64,000 nucleotides of DNA from Taeniopygia guttata (taxonomy: Eukaryota > Chordata > Aves > Passeriformes > Estrildidae). The first letter of the stretch is position 1; the number at the start of each line of letters is the position of its first letter. Below the pieces are notes generated by a model. It was given only the letters and a program-made list of their open reading frames with translations. It was not told the origin of the DNA and searched no databases. This document shows, piece by piece, positions 1 to 10,996 of this stretch. A program made the position numbers and the translations under genes. The stretch covers positions 120,175,501 through 120,239,500 of the forward strand of contig NC_133026.1 in the NCBI RefSeq assembly GCF_048771995.1, given 5' to 3'.

Positions 1-3000
1 ATTTCTCAGTAAATTAAATACAGTTTAAAATTAATTGATGTTTCTTTTCATTTGTGACTTAACATCTTGAGGGTATTTATTTTATTACCTTCACTTCTTA
101 AAACTGAGTAGTTTTATCTCTGTCTGCTAATGTAGGCTATCCAAGGTATTGGGGAGTGTATGCGTGGCTTTGCTTCTGTATTACTCACCATTGTTGTAGA
201 CTTTTAAGTCTGTCATGGTCTTTCATGGGCTTCTGGTTGCATGGCAATTATAGCATTATTACTGTGCATGTATGTTAAACATTAACTGCTGGTGCGGGTC
301 AATATTAAAGGAATCCTTGTGGACCCAAAACAGTGAGTTTTTATGTGGAGGACAAGTAAACCTTCAGTGAGAACTTAAAGGTTGTGTTGCCTGCCAGGAG
401 ATAAATAAAAAAGAGACTTATTTTGAGATGAAATATTGGTAGGTCTGGCTTTTTGTTCTGAATGTAGGGCCTGTGCAAGGCACACTTGAGGATGATCTGT
501 GAATGGTTTCCTATATTGCTTTTAACACGAAACTTTTAATCCTTTTTGCTTCAAAAGGATCTGGGTAGTCCTATAAAAAAATCTCAGAAATGTGACTTTA
601 TTTTTTAATTCATTACTTTAGAAAGACTGTGTAATTCTGAGTTATAGTTCATTATCATTTCTTGAGAATAGAAACCAAAGATCAAAAATAGTTCTAATTT
701 CCACAGCTATTCAAATATTTACTTAGACAGTGGCTAATTATCCAGAAGGGGCCCAGCAGTTCTTGAAAACAGTCAGTAGAGACATCTGAGGTCCTTTAAA
801 GTACGGCTTTGGTCCCTTGTGTTAGCAAGGTCAACAGTAGTTTTAGACCTCTGTCTGCCTGCTGTATTCAGCCTGTTACTGTCAGAGCCACATCCTTTGT
901 ATTATGTAGTCTCTCCAGTCTTCAACTCAGTACTTGATATTCTCACATAGTCATAGTGCAGTTAATGGTCCCACCTTAAGCTAACATTTCAGAGATACTT
1001 GTAGAGGGGAGTTCAGGAAGGATGTGGAGGCTATATGGGAAAAGTAATTGAAATGATTGTTCAAGTGACAAGTAATTATTCTCAGTTCTCTTTGGAAACA
1101 AAAAAGCTAGAAGGAAAGTAAATGGTTAAATGCAGGCTTGCAGCTTCATACTTTGGTGTGTGAGAAGGCATTTTGGATATTACATTGCCTAACTTGGATA
1201 AATCCTCCTGTGAAAGAGTTCTAGGGTATATTTTCAAGGTCCTGTTTTAAATAATTTGGTGATGACTTCCCCTGTAATCCTGTAAGTGAGGTATTAACCT
1301 GTGTTTATAAACTGTATGTAAAGTGGCTGTCTTTTGAAATAAGTTGGGCTATATGACTGTGACTGAAAACAACTTGTGTGTTTACTGATAAGCTTGCCAT
1401 AGGGGTTTTCTGCCTTTCAGGCACTTCCTTTCCCTTTCAACATTTATAGTGATGCATTAGTGCAATACCACATAGTTTGGACAAGCCTACTACAGGTAAG
1501 ACTGCAGAAAAATTAGAGGTACTCTTTTGTCAGATCTTGGTGCATTTCTTCTCAATTACTGGAATGGAGCAAGAAACTGGGGTATGTGGACCTCTGTTCA
1601 GTTCTGTGGTAGAGTGGCCACATGCTGTTCTGCATAGGGCTAAGAGAACTTGCAGTGTGCTGTGCTGTAGGCTGTGAAGAAGAATGGGAAGAAAAGAGTG
1701 TATGTCCATGCTAAAGGAGAAGGAGGATATAACATCTATTTTGGATTCAAAACTTTTCTTGTCACTATTAGACTAATGAATTAGCAAATGTGTGGCAGGA
1801 TGCTGCTATGGTCTCTGGTACCTTAGCTCTCAGATGTCTGGATGTGAGTCTTTGCCTACCCACACTAGTTTTGCTTCTTGGATTTGCCTGAATAGTTTTT
1901 AACATGAAGATAAAACAATATATCTACCCAAAAGTGCACTCCTTTGTGCTGTTAGGCAGTTGCTCTGGCTGTCAGGAAGAGCTGTTGCTTGGGAGAAAGT
2001 GTGTTCTGTTATACCAGTACACCACTGTTGTGTATAACTAGTGATGTAAAAACTCATCTCTTTTGATAAGCCTCAAAAAAGTAACCATGCTCCTTATCTG
2101 AAGGAGTTGTATGGAAAGTGTGCTTTGGTATATACTTTGGCATATAGGTACTTCAGCCTTACAGTAATACAGCTTATTTAAGCCATTAAAATAGTTTTAA
2201 AAGGCTGTTGACAGAAGGCAAAAAGTATGAAATTTATTGTATTGAAAAATAGAAACTTAAAGGACCTTATGTGTTGGTACCTGTTTATTTATTTCTTTGC
2301 TATAAAGGCAACTCTCTAAATATGAGGTAGCACATACTTTTCTACTTCGGTGTGCTTTCCATATTCAGTATCCATTGTTTTGAGCTGCATACAGCTAACA
2401 TTGTTTTCTGTGGATGTTTGCTTTCTTCTTTAAAAATAATTAATCCAAAATTTAATTTAAAAAATCACTTTCCCAAACACAGTATTTCTTCATATTCTCA
2501 TTTGCTGTATTTAAACTAATTTGTCTTGACATTGCAGCTGTGCTGCTCTTTGTGTTGCACAATCTTTGGAGTTTTGTTTCATTAAGAATGGAACTAAAGA
2601 ATTTGGGGAAGGGGAGGGAAGAAGTGCTAGACTGTTAGAAGTTAATTTGCCGTAAACCAAAATGTTGAGAACAGATTACGAAAGCTATGAAGTGACATGT
2701 AAACGCTTGTTCAGTTTCACACTTGTGAGAAATAAGTCATTTAAGCTGTGTGCACATGAAATAGAAGTTTGGTTACAGCTACTGGGAATAGTTTGGTCAT
2801 ATTGGTATATTCAAAAGGATAGAGGGAAATGCTCAGAAGATTAAAAATTGATTTGTAGGTTCCAAAAAACTTAAAGGATGAACTAGTTTGAAAAACTAGC
2901 TCTAATCTGTTCACAAGAACTTTATATGTTCTGTCTCTCCTACCTAGTTTCTATCTAAAGTATACTGCAGGTTAGAAAATTCATGTTCTTACTATGCTTT

Positions 3001-6000
3001 GGGGGTTTGCTTTTTGTTGGGGTTCTTTTCCCCTTAAAAAAGAAAAAGAGCTAATTTGGGTGAAGAAGATGCTTAACTTGCATTTCTCAATGTTGAACAC
3101 TGCGTAACTTCCCTGTTTTCCCTGACCCATCACAATTCCTTTCATCCTCTGTATTCTCCTTACTGGTTTCTCCTCAGTGTGGAAAACTGTGATGTGTTTG
3201 TCATGAATAAATGACCCAGCTCTGACTTTAAATACTTCTATGTTTTGGTTGAATGTCTTCCTGTGCAGCTGTGAGAGATAAAACTGAAGCTTCAAGGATC
3301 AAACCAGAAGGCAGATAGTTCGATTAAACCACTTGACTTGATTTGAATTATTTTGGGGACCTGGTTCATGACCTCTAATGCCATGGACAAAACCCATCTT
3401 TTGCTTGGTGCCTTCTAATTTTTTTTTTAAATGGAGGATTAGCATGTCCATGTATCACCTCAGAAGACAAATGTGGTCTGTGTACCTGTTCAGACAAACT
3501 CCAGATGGGAAGGCCACCCAGGAGGCATCTTGCCTGAAACCAGTCAAACTCTTAACTAGTTTGTCAGCAGCACAACAAGCACACAGAAGACTTCAGGTCT
3601 GGTAGGCAGATGTAGTTGAAGCTGAAAGAAACTAGAAACAAGAAACTAGGTTGATCTGGTTTATGTAACGGGTAGAAAAACTGGGAACCAGAGTATGGAG
3701 GAAGCTGCTTTGATCAAGGACGTGTGTGGTGCCAGAAGCTCAGTAAGAACACTGCTTTATTTGGGGATTGCTTATACCACGAAAGAATAACTTCACTTTG
3801 GGATTGTTTTTCCCAGCGAGAGGAGGCTGGGAGGAGCAGTGGGCAAGCATTTACTCTGAGCCTGGAAATGCATCCCCCGGTAGGGTGTGGCTGCCTCTGA
3901 CAGCGCTTGTTTTCAAGTGCTGACTCCCAGCTGCTGCAGATGGCTGGAGGATGGCAGCAATCGAGATGACTTTCTCTGACATCCATTTAGTGGAGATGTT
4001 GATAGTTGACTGCTAAGTTTGCTACGTATGATAGTTATGCTATCTTTGTAGACTGCCTCAGCTTCAGATTTTAAGTGGATTTTTGGGATAGTGTGTCATG
4101 ACAAGGTATAGAGGCTTGCTCTGAACAGGCCGTCTTGGAACACTGAGGTCTCATGCAAAGATTTCAATGAATTTCTAATTGTCTTTAAAGTAGAGGAGAT
4201 GTGGTTTTTTTCCAATATAGCCATAAATGGCTTTTAAAGAGATGACTTACATGCAGTGACTGTAGTTCTGCTGCTGGGAGTTGTTCAAGTCTGCACTTGA
4301 TATGCTGAAAATGTCACCCAAAAGTGTCCTCAACAAGCTGTATTTGTCATGTGCCAATTTCATCTGGTTGAAAATGGGTAACTTTAGTCACAAGCTCTGA
4401 AAACTCTGTTTTTATAATCTTTATGCTTTGAAATAGTATAGCATAGTTGAATGGGCTTTCTGAAATTTGCTAGTCTGGTTATGTTGCATATTTTTATATA
4501 TATACACATATAGGACTTGGAAAATTCTCTTCCTCAGCCGAGCTAAACATAGACATTTATAGACACATAGTTATAGTTCACCATATTAAAAACAACAAAA
4601 AATAAAGAGGAAAAAAGCAGTGCCATAGCAAAGATAATAGCTTGGTGCATTTGCCTGTTCATCTCTTGGAAGACAATACTGACTCATGCCTTGAAAGTAG
4701 TAGGGAAAAAAATCTGTCACTACTTCTTTCCCTTTTTTCTCTCCCCCAAGACAAACTTCAAGGCCCCTTTTCTGTAGTTGCTGTGGTTTGCAGCCAGAGC
4801 TTGGGTCTGCATTATCAAGCTTTCTGGCAATGTGAGGTGGCAATCAGTCATTCCAATGTGATGTGGACAGATAGCTGAGACGTAAGTGGAAACTGCTGAT
4901 GGAGCTGACAAATGTTCGGGAGTGGAGTAAATTGTTTAGCAGGACTGAGCCGGGAGCAAGGATGGCATACAGGGATAGGACTGAGGATCAGGGTTAGCAT
5001 ACACACCGTTGGTGTTGCAGTGTGCAAGGCAGGCTGCAAATAAAGAACATTCTGTAAAACTTCAGTGCTGTGCAAGCGAAGCCTCTTTTTTGGGTGGCTG
5101 TGCCCAATGATGACTGAGCTTTGTTGCCATGCAACATGGGAAAAGAGGCTGAAACTTTGTGTGCCTGGCACAGATTAGGTTAACAGCAAACTGAATTCTT
5201 GTCAGAGGCTCTGTGTAAGAGGTTCAGAGATCCCGCCATGAGGAAAGAAATAAATGCAAGGCAGTTTGCTCTCAGATTATCTTTTATAATTAGCTTTGTT
5301 ATGTAGTTATGACAGAATCTAGGAGTTGTATGAACCAACAGTAGAAAAGGCAAGGAGTCAGGAGGTCTGTTAATCTTCTATCATCTGCCAGCTGTCCAGT
5401 GAAAACACTCTTTTGTGTGGTGTTAGGAGGTCTGGATTAGTCATTTAACACCTGCAGGCAAAAATGTTGTACAAGAACATGTGAAAATCATTAGAGCAAA
5501 ACTGTCCTGACGTCTGTGATTGGAAAATGCAGACAGCATAAGAATGGAATTAGATGGATTCAGCTGTAGTTTGCATGTCTTTTTAAGAATGCAGCTGACA
5601 AGACTCAGACCAACAATTAAGCAAGTAGGAAATACTTAAGGGGCATTTGCATGCTCAGAGTTTGGGTACAAATTACATGGGAAGAGTAGATTTCTGGGGA
5701 GGATAAAGCATTCATGGTACTGAGTGACTTGGAATAGATTAGTAGCTCTTTCATTAATAGATTAGCATATTAATTAGGCATGTTTGTGATTAAAAAACAG
5801 TGTCTGAAGTTCTTGAGCAATTTAGAAGTGATCTCATATAGTACACTGACAACCTAAAAGCTGAATTACATCATAACTGCACATACCATTTTACTACTTC
5901 ATTGATTTTTGTTGTAAATATGGTGCTCTGCTTAATACTTATTTAAAATGGGGAAGTGTTGAGTCAGCTTGAGGAGAGAGATGACAAAGATAGGTATTCT

Positions 6001-6835
6001 GGTAGGGGTGATCTTACAGCAAGTACCTTCAATGTGTGTTGCTTAATTTTTTTAAAGGTGTTAACTCTAACTCAGCTTTTTAAATGGAAACAAACTTTGT
6101 TATAATCAAAACATAAACATTGGAGGTTAAAATTAAAGTTTTGTCTTGAGACTTGCTTTGAGTTTATTTTGTTTTATTTTTAAACTTTTAAGGAATTAGT
6201 AACAGAAATGTATATCTTGTCTTTTTAGCTGTAGCAGTGGTATGGATAGATGGGAAGTAATTTAAACTAGCAGATGGTGGCTCTTTGTAGGTAAAAAGTA
6301 ACAACAGCAAAAACTCCACCTGTAGTATTTCTTTTAATATAAAATTCCTGAGGCAATAAGTTACTTGGATAAAATTAGCAATATCTAACTTAAAAAACAC
6401 TGCGAATAATTAGAACTGTTAATTGGTACTGGTCTCAGAGATGTGCTGGATGGTGAAATTAAATACTTTGCATTTTGTTTTCTATCTTTAAAAAAAAGTG
6501 ACTTCTATTTTAAGGTCAAATTATCTCCTGATAACTAGTCTCTTCTGGAAAAATAAACATGTCTGAGTTCAATTGATCCTTTAACCTTAGGATTTCTGCA
6601 GATATAATCCTTGCTGCCTTCCTATCTGGATTCAAAAACAAGCTGTACATTTTCTGTTAGCATTTTTGACAAACTCAAGTTCAAAACCTGTAAAATGTAT
6701 TTCTGTATTCTTGATGATAAACTGAAAGGTTCTAAGAGCTTATTGCTAATGTAATTTGTTCATGAAGTGGTTTTTTGTTTATGTTGCTGACGTGTACCTT
6801 GTTTTTGTGTTTTTTTTATTTTTTTTACTTTGTAG
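1..6835 (+). other. RDH10: RDH10 intron upstream of exon 3 (3' part)
   Basis: This is intronic by position: the first RDH10 exon seen begins at 6836 and the coding sequence for residues 1-175 is absent. I searched for the missing upstream coding region (the NAG-type motif and the residues just before the exon 3 boundary) and did not find it. The stretch is AT-rich and ends in a pyrimidine-rich tract and tag acceptor at 6833-6835. It holds only short chance ORFs and one exon-like 75-nt segment at 1421-1495, described in the findings. No recognisable repeat family was seen. Confidence 0.85.
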
Positions 6836-6934
6836 ACCACTAAAGCATTCCTTCCCAAGATGCTGGAAATGAACCATGGACACATTGTGACAGTTGCAAG
6901 TTCCCTGGGGTTATTCAGTACTGCTGGAGTGGAG
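6836..6934 (+). CDS. RDH10: RDH10 exon 3 (catalytic serine)
   Basis: The exon has 99 nt, 33 whole codons, phase 0 at both ends. The acceptor is tttgtag at 6829-6835 after a long T-rich tract; the donor is gtttgt at 6935. It encodes [20 protein letters not shown] and continues [13 protein letters not shown]. The active-site Ser sits in VASSLG. Compared with the human protein as remembered, Thr-Met after LP is Lys-Met here and EINHG is EMNHG. Confidence 0.95.
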
Positions 6935-9900
6935 GTTTGTTAGACTATAATGAACAAAAAATTTGGCACTTTTTGCCAAACATAAGTTTTTTTTTTAATA
7001 TTATCAGATAAAGGAAATAAGTTCAAATCTTCAAAGATATTTGGAGGTTGGCACTTAGAGCAAATACCTAGGATGGCTGGGGTTTTCAGAATGCCAGGTG
7101 ATCTTTTGAGTTACCTGCTAAATTTAGGAACTTGAAAGGTGCCATTCAGCCTATTCCTGTCAAGATCTTCAGTGCTAAGCTTGAAGGCAAAGCAAGGGCT
7201 TTTGTAAGTAATATTTCTTCTTTATATGAGGAACTGACTGCAAACCTTTTAGAATATATGGCTTGCCTGCTTCACTAGCAGCTGTTTGAGAGCTCCAGTT
7301 TGTGAGACTTGTCTAGTGCATAGAAATATGTTAGGATTAGAGCTTGTTATTTCTTGAGTAACTAATACAAATGTAAGTATGAACAAAAAACATTCAGTTA
7401 GTGAAAATTAATTAAGGTGTCTAAAATAATAATGGTCATATTACCCCATAAGCAGAGGCTTCTTTGTGTATAGGTAAGGCTCAATCCAGGACCTTAAACT
7501 GCAGTGTTTCATAATATAAATGAATTAAGATGGTGTAACTTAGGGCTTTTTAGGGTGTTTACTGTCTTGAGAAAGCTACAAGGAATTTCCTAGACTGGGT
7601 GTGACCACCAACAGAGATGGACATATCCAACTGAGAGCACACTAAATTCAACACCAATAAAAAGTAATTGCATAGACAGCAGTAGTGTTTGAGTTATTTG
7701 TGCATCTCATAGAAGAGCTCAAATCTTGGTTGTGTCTTCTGTTGAAACTAACCTTAAAAATAACACTTTTAAGATTTTTCCACCTATGCCCTGCCAACTC
7801 TTCAAAGTTTTTAAAATCTGACCCAGGGTAGTATTAGGTATCTCAGTCCTTTGTTGCACCATTTATTATTAAACAAACTGGTAATTGGAGTAACTTGTCA
7901 TGTGAGCCTGCCTGATTCAAAGACTTGAATCCGAGGTAATATCCTCCTACATTCAGCTTTCCTGCTTTTATGATTCTGTGCTAATTACCTCAAAAGTGAA
8001 GTGATAAATGAGTTGATGTGATGCTCTATTCAGTGGGTGTCTTTTGTTGTTGCTTTGAAAATCTGTGTAGAATCACCTCAGGTATGCTGGCTTTGAACAT
8101 CATATCTGTCTGGTTTTTTTTTTCTGCTTTGTTCATTCCCAACACAGGATTATTGTGCCAGCAAATTTGGAGCTGTAGGTTTCCATGAGTCTTTGAGCCA
8201 TGAATTGAAGGCTGCTGAAAAGGATGGAATCAAAACTACTTTAGTCTGCCCTTACCTTGTAGATACAGGAATGTTTAGAGGGTGCAGGATCAGGTGAGTA
8301 GAATTCTCCTTCTGCTCTGTGCTTGTAGTGTCATAAAAGTATTTAAAGGTACTCAAGTGTTATCATAAAAATATTAAATATTATCTGTTTTAGTATATGT
8401 TAGTCTTTTTGAGTCTAACACTTTCTGAATTCACTGTCTTCTGTCCTTTTGTACATGGGCAATGCAAGTTTTGAGCTATGTCTTTGTAACTTAACAGCAA
8501 ATATAGAAAAGTTCAGAAGAAATTGAGTTAATGAACTGTTCACTGGGGTCTCTGGTCCTTTGGGTATCATATTAATCTGTTTCCATCAAATGTTCCAGAA
8601 AAGAAATTGAGCCTTTCCTTCCACCCTTGAAACCTGAATACTGTGTGAAACAGGCTATGAGAGCCATCCTTACAGACCAGCCAATGATCTGCACACCTCG
8701 CCTCATGTATATGGTCACCTTCATGAAAAGGTAAGAACTGAAGTGCCATTATTGGCAATGCAACCCCCAAAATACACGAGCATGTCCAGTTTAATGTCCA
8801 GTTTCTGGATACAAACACCCTCCCACCCACACAGACCATAGGTGCCATTTTGCTAGAATTCATAACTCTCTTGGTTTGTGTGCTTGTAGGTTGCTTGCTT
8901 GGGAAGCTTCATTTAACCGAGGTCCTGTGTATCTATGCATCTTTGTTTTAACCTTCTTGTATCTTCCATTCTCCTTGGATTCCTATTTTCTTTTTAACAG
9001 ACTTTTAATTCCACTATTTGAGTTCTCTTTAGGAATGGGGCATGAGGCAGTTATCAGCAGAGGAATCTCTAGCTGCTTGTTTCTAGAACAAGTGTGTGAG
9101 AAGGCCCTTCCTACCTGCGGATTCTTCAGCACTTGCACAGATGTGATAGATAAACTGAAAATTGGTACTTTCCCAACTAATGTTTAGTCTAAGATTGGCA
9201 AAAGGTCTATTTAAAGGAATTACTTCTTTCATTCTAACACACTGCAGTTTTAGAATGAAAGCAGTTTTAATCTGTAACCAGGCTGACATCTCAGTGATGC
9301 AGGATAATGCAGGAGCTGCTTTAATTCCTTTGATATAACATCACTTGAATTCTAGTTTATGGAGAGCAGCTTCACAGGCACCTGTGTTTTGTTTTAAATC
9401 TTTTGTGTGTAGGAGGAAATTATAAAATATAGCATTGTATTATTTTCTTTTTGCAAGGTATGGTTGAAATTGAGCACCTTGGTGTTTTTTTATTCCACTC
9501 ACAAGATGATTATTCTCCTCTGGCTCAAGTGTCTCTTGGTGGACAGGCTCACCAAAAAATAGAGGTCTGTTTACTGCTCACCTCTTTCCTGGAAGAGAGG
9601 TGTCTATTCTGACACCAAATGAAGGCTTACTGTCAGTATATTTAAGAACTAACTTTTTCACCCAGAAGCTTCAGCGCTTCCTGCACAAGCGGTGCCTTAC
9701 GCAGCAACAGCCACATCAAAAGCCCTTTGGGTTTTCTTGGTTCAACACTTCAGCTTCCAACAGGGAGATCAAAGCTTCTGCATAATCTGTGCCCCAGGCA
9801 GCAGTCTTTAGATCAAAGGCCCTCCAGTCACTGCACAAGCAGTACTGCTGGCACAGGAGACACCTGTACCAGTGACATCTACTTCTCGGTGCTTCAGTTG

Positions 9901-10819
9901 TCATTACTCCTAATGGCTGGAATTGTACTGCTTGCCACTGAGCAAGTGCCTGCTGCTATTCCCAGGAGCTGAGGAATCCCATTTTATTCCTTCACTAGAG
10001 CCCCTGAGTATTAAACTTGAAATAAAACCAGTATTTTGTTCATGTGAGAGCAAGAGGAAGATCTGTGGCCAGGTATCCATCACGTAATCACCTCTTGGAA
10101 TTTTATCTGGAGAGGGGGAAGGAAATTGCTGTCTTTACTTTGGACCTTTCTTCTTGAGGATGGATGATTGAGTTTAGAATATAAATCAAGGTTGTTAGAA
10201 ATCTGGTGATCAAAGAATGGCATTAACTAACACTAATCCCACATTAAAGAATATCTTAAATGTCTGATGACCTCTGCTGATGTGGCTTTTGCAGATGGGC
10301 AGATGCTTTGCTTTTGCTAGGCCTTCTGTGATGCTCTTGCCCCCCCCCCCCCATCCCCCCACCCTTCTTTAAAACAAGCTATAACACTGCTTGTGAAGAA
10401 ACAGAAAATCTGGTCTAAGATGGAAGCATGTGAATAAACAGCTTGTTTCTCCTTTCTGCATTTTTTCCTTTCTGCTTGCCTGTATGGCTGGGGCTCTAAA
10501 ATTTCAATTCTCTGAAAGTAGCCCAGTGAAATAAAAATCCCTTAAGTCTTTTAAGAAGACTCTCCAATAGGTATTGTATTGTTTTTAAGGAGACCAAGTA
10601 CATCATGCTTGTAAGTACATGTACTTAAAAGTGCATATAAGCAGAGTTTTTGTTTTATTCTGTCTTCTAACAAATCTATAACCTCTTTTTCCCAGTATTC
10701 TGCCATTTGAAGCAGTGGTATGCATGTATCGGTTTTTGGGAGCGGACAAGTGTATGTATCCTTTCATCGCTCAACGGAAACAGGCTACAAACAACAATGA
10801 AGCAAAAAATGGAATTTAA
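6836..10819 (+). CDS. RDH10: Retinol dehydrogenase 10, C-terminal half (exons 3-6; 5' part lies outside the window)
   Basis: RDH10 is a microsomal short-chain dehydrogenase/reductase that oxidises all-trans-retinol to retinaldehyde with NAD(P), the first and limiting step of retinoic acid synthesis. Four exons (6836-6934, 8148-8293, 8599-8730, 10696-10819) splice in frame at phases 0, 2 and 2 and give 166 residues plus TAA. They correspond to residues 176-341 of the 341-residue vertebrate protein and differ from the human sequence, as I remember it, at only a handful of positions. Visible hallmarks are the catalytic Ser in VASSLG (position 197), the YCASK motif holding catalytic Tyr210 and Lys214, the CPYLVDTGM segment after the active site, and the exact C-terminus NNNEAKNGI. 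The Rossmann nucleotide-binding motif and the N-terminal membrane anchor lie upstream, outside the window. No stop or frameshift interrupts the exons, so the gene looks intact. The paralogues SDR16C5 and HSD17B11 are less likely because the C-terminal tail is specific to RDH10. Confidence 0.97.
6935..8147 (+). other. RDH10: RDH10 intron 3
   Basis: A GT...AG intron of 1,213 nt between the catalytic-serine exon and the YCASK exon. Its 3' end has a T9-type pyrimidine tract followed by cattcccaacacag. It is AT-rich and nothing else is recognised in it. Confidence 0.93.
8148..8293 (+). CDS. RDH10: RDH10 exon 4 (YxxxK catalytic motif)
   Basis: The exon has 146 nt, 48 codons plus two bases (AG) of a split Arg codon. 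The acceptor is aacacag at 8141-8147 and the donor is gtgagt at 8294. It starts [20 protein letters not shown], which contains the SDR catalytic YxxxK, and ends at GMFRGCRI. This is the most conserved part of the protein and matches residues 209-256. Confidence 0.96.
8294..8598 (+). other. RDH10: RDH10 intron 4
   Basis: A short 305-nt GT...AG intron (gtgagt to aatgttccag). It is compact compared with mammalian RDH10 introns, in keeping with a small-genome sauropsid such as a bird. Nothing else is seen in it. Confidence 0.93.
8599..8730 (+). CDS. RDH10: RDH10 exon 5
   Basis: The exon has 132 nt: one base completing the split Arg codon, 43 codons, then two bases of a split Ser codon. The acceptor is tgttccag at 8591-8598; the donor is gtaaga at 8731. 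It encodes [20 protein letters not shown], then [20 protein letters not shown] and FMK, matching residues 258-300. Differences from human as remembered are conservative (Asp to Glu, Lys to Arg, Ile to Met). Confidence 0.96.
8731..10695 (+). other. RDH10: RDH10 intron 5
   Basis: A 1,965-nt intron from gtaaga to ctctttttcccag. It contains an uninterrupted C13 run (10340-10352) followed by a second C6 run, and a 103-codon open frame at 8876-9187. That frame has no recognisable domain and is treated as chance. The AATAAA hexamers inside it are probably not used, since transcription must continue to the last exon. Confidence 0.92.
10696..10819 (+). CDS. RDH10: RDH10 terminal coding exon 6
   Basis: The coding part is 124 nt: one base finishing the split Ser codon, 40 codons and TAA at 10817-10819. 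The acceptor is tttttcccag at 10686-10695. It encodes [20 protein letters not shown] followed by [20 protein letters not shown], the hydrophobic C-terminal segment and polar tail of RDH10 (residues 302-341). It is identical to the human protein as far as I remember it. Confidence 0.96.
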
Positions 10820-10986
10820 CAGTTTTGGATGGACTAACATTTATAGGTGAATGCAATAATGTTACATGACTGAATTGCAAAGTGCACTTGCATCTAACAG
10901 ATGCAAATGTCAACATCTTACTGTGGCATTCTCTTGGGTCCTAAACCTGTGTATTGAACTCTAAAAATCAACGGATTTTTATATAC

Positions 10987-10996
10987 TGTAAATAAA
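10987..10996 (+). promoter_or_regulatory. RDH10: Proximal RDH10 poly(A) signal overlapping a Pumilio-type element
   Basis: TGTAAATA (10987-10994) matches the Pumilio consensus UGUANAUA and shares four bases with the AATAAA hexamer at 10991-10996, about 170 nt after the RDH10 stop codon. A G/T-rich stretch follows about 20 nt downstream, as expected for a cleavage site. That either motif is used is inferred. Confidence 0.5.

Noticed and set aside
8876..9187. 103-codon hydrophobic frame in RDH10 intron 5
   Set aside because: It lies wholly inside an intron bounded by verified splice sites, has no family similarity that I recognise, and its composition is that of T-rich intronic sequence.
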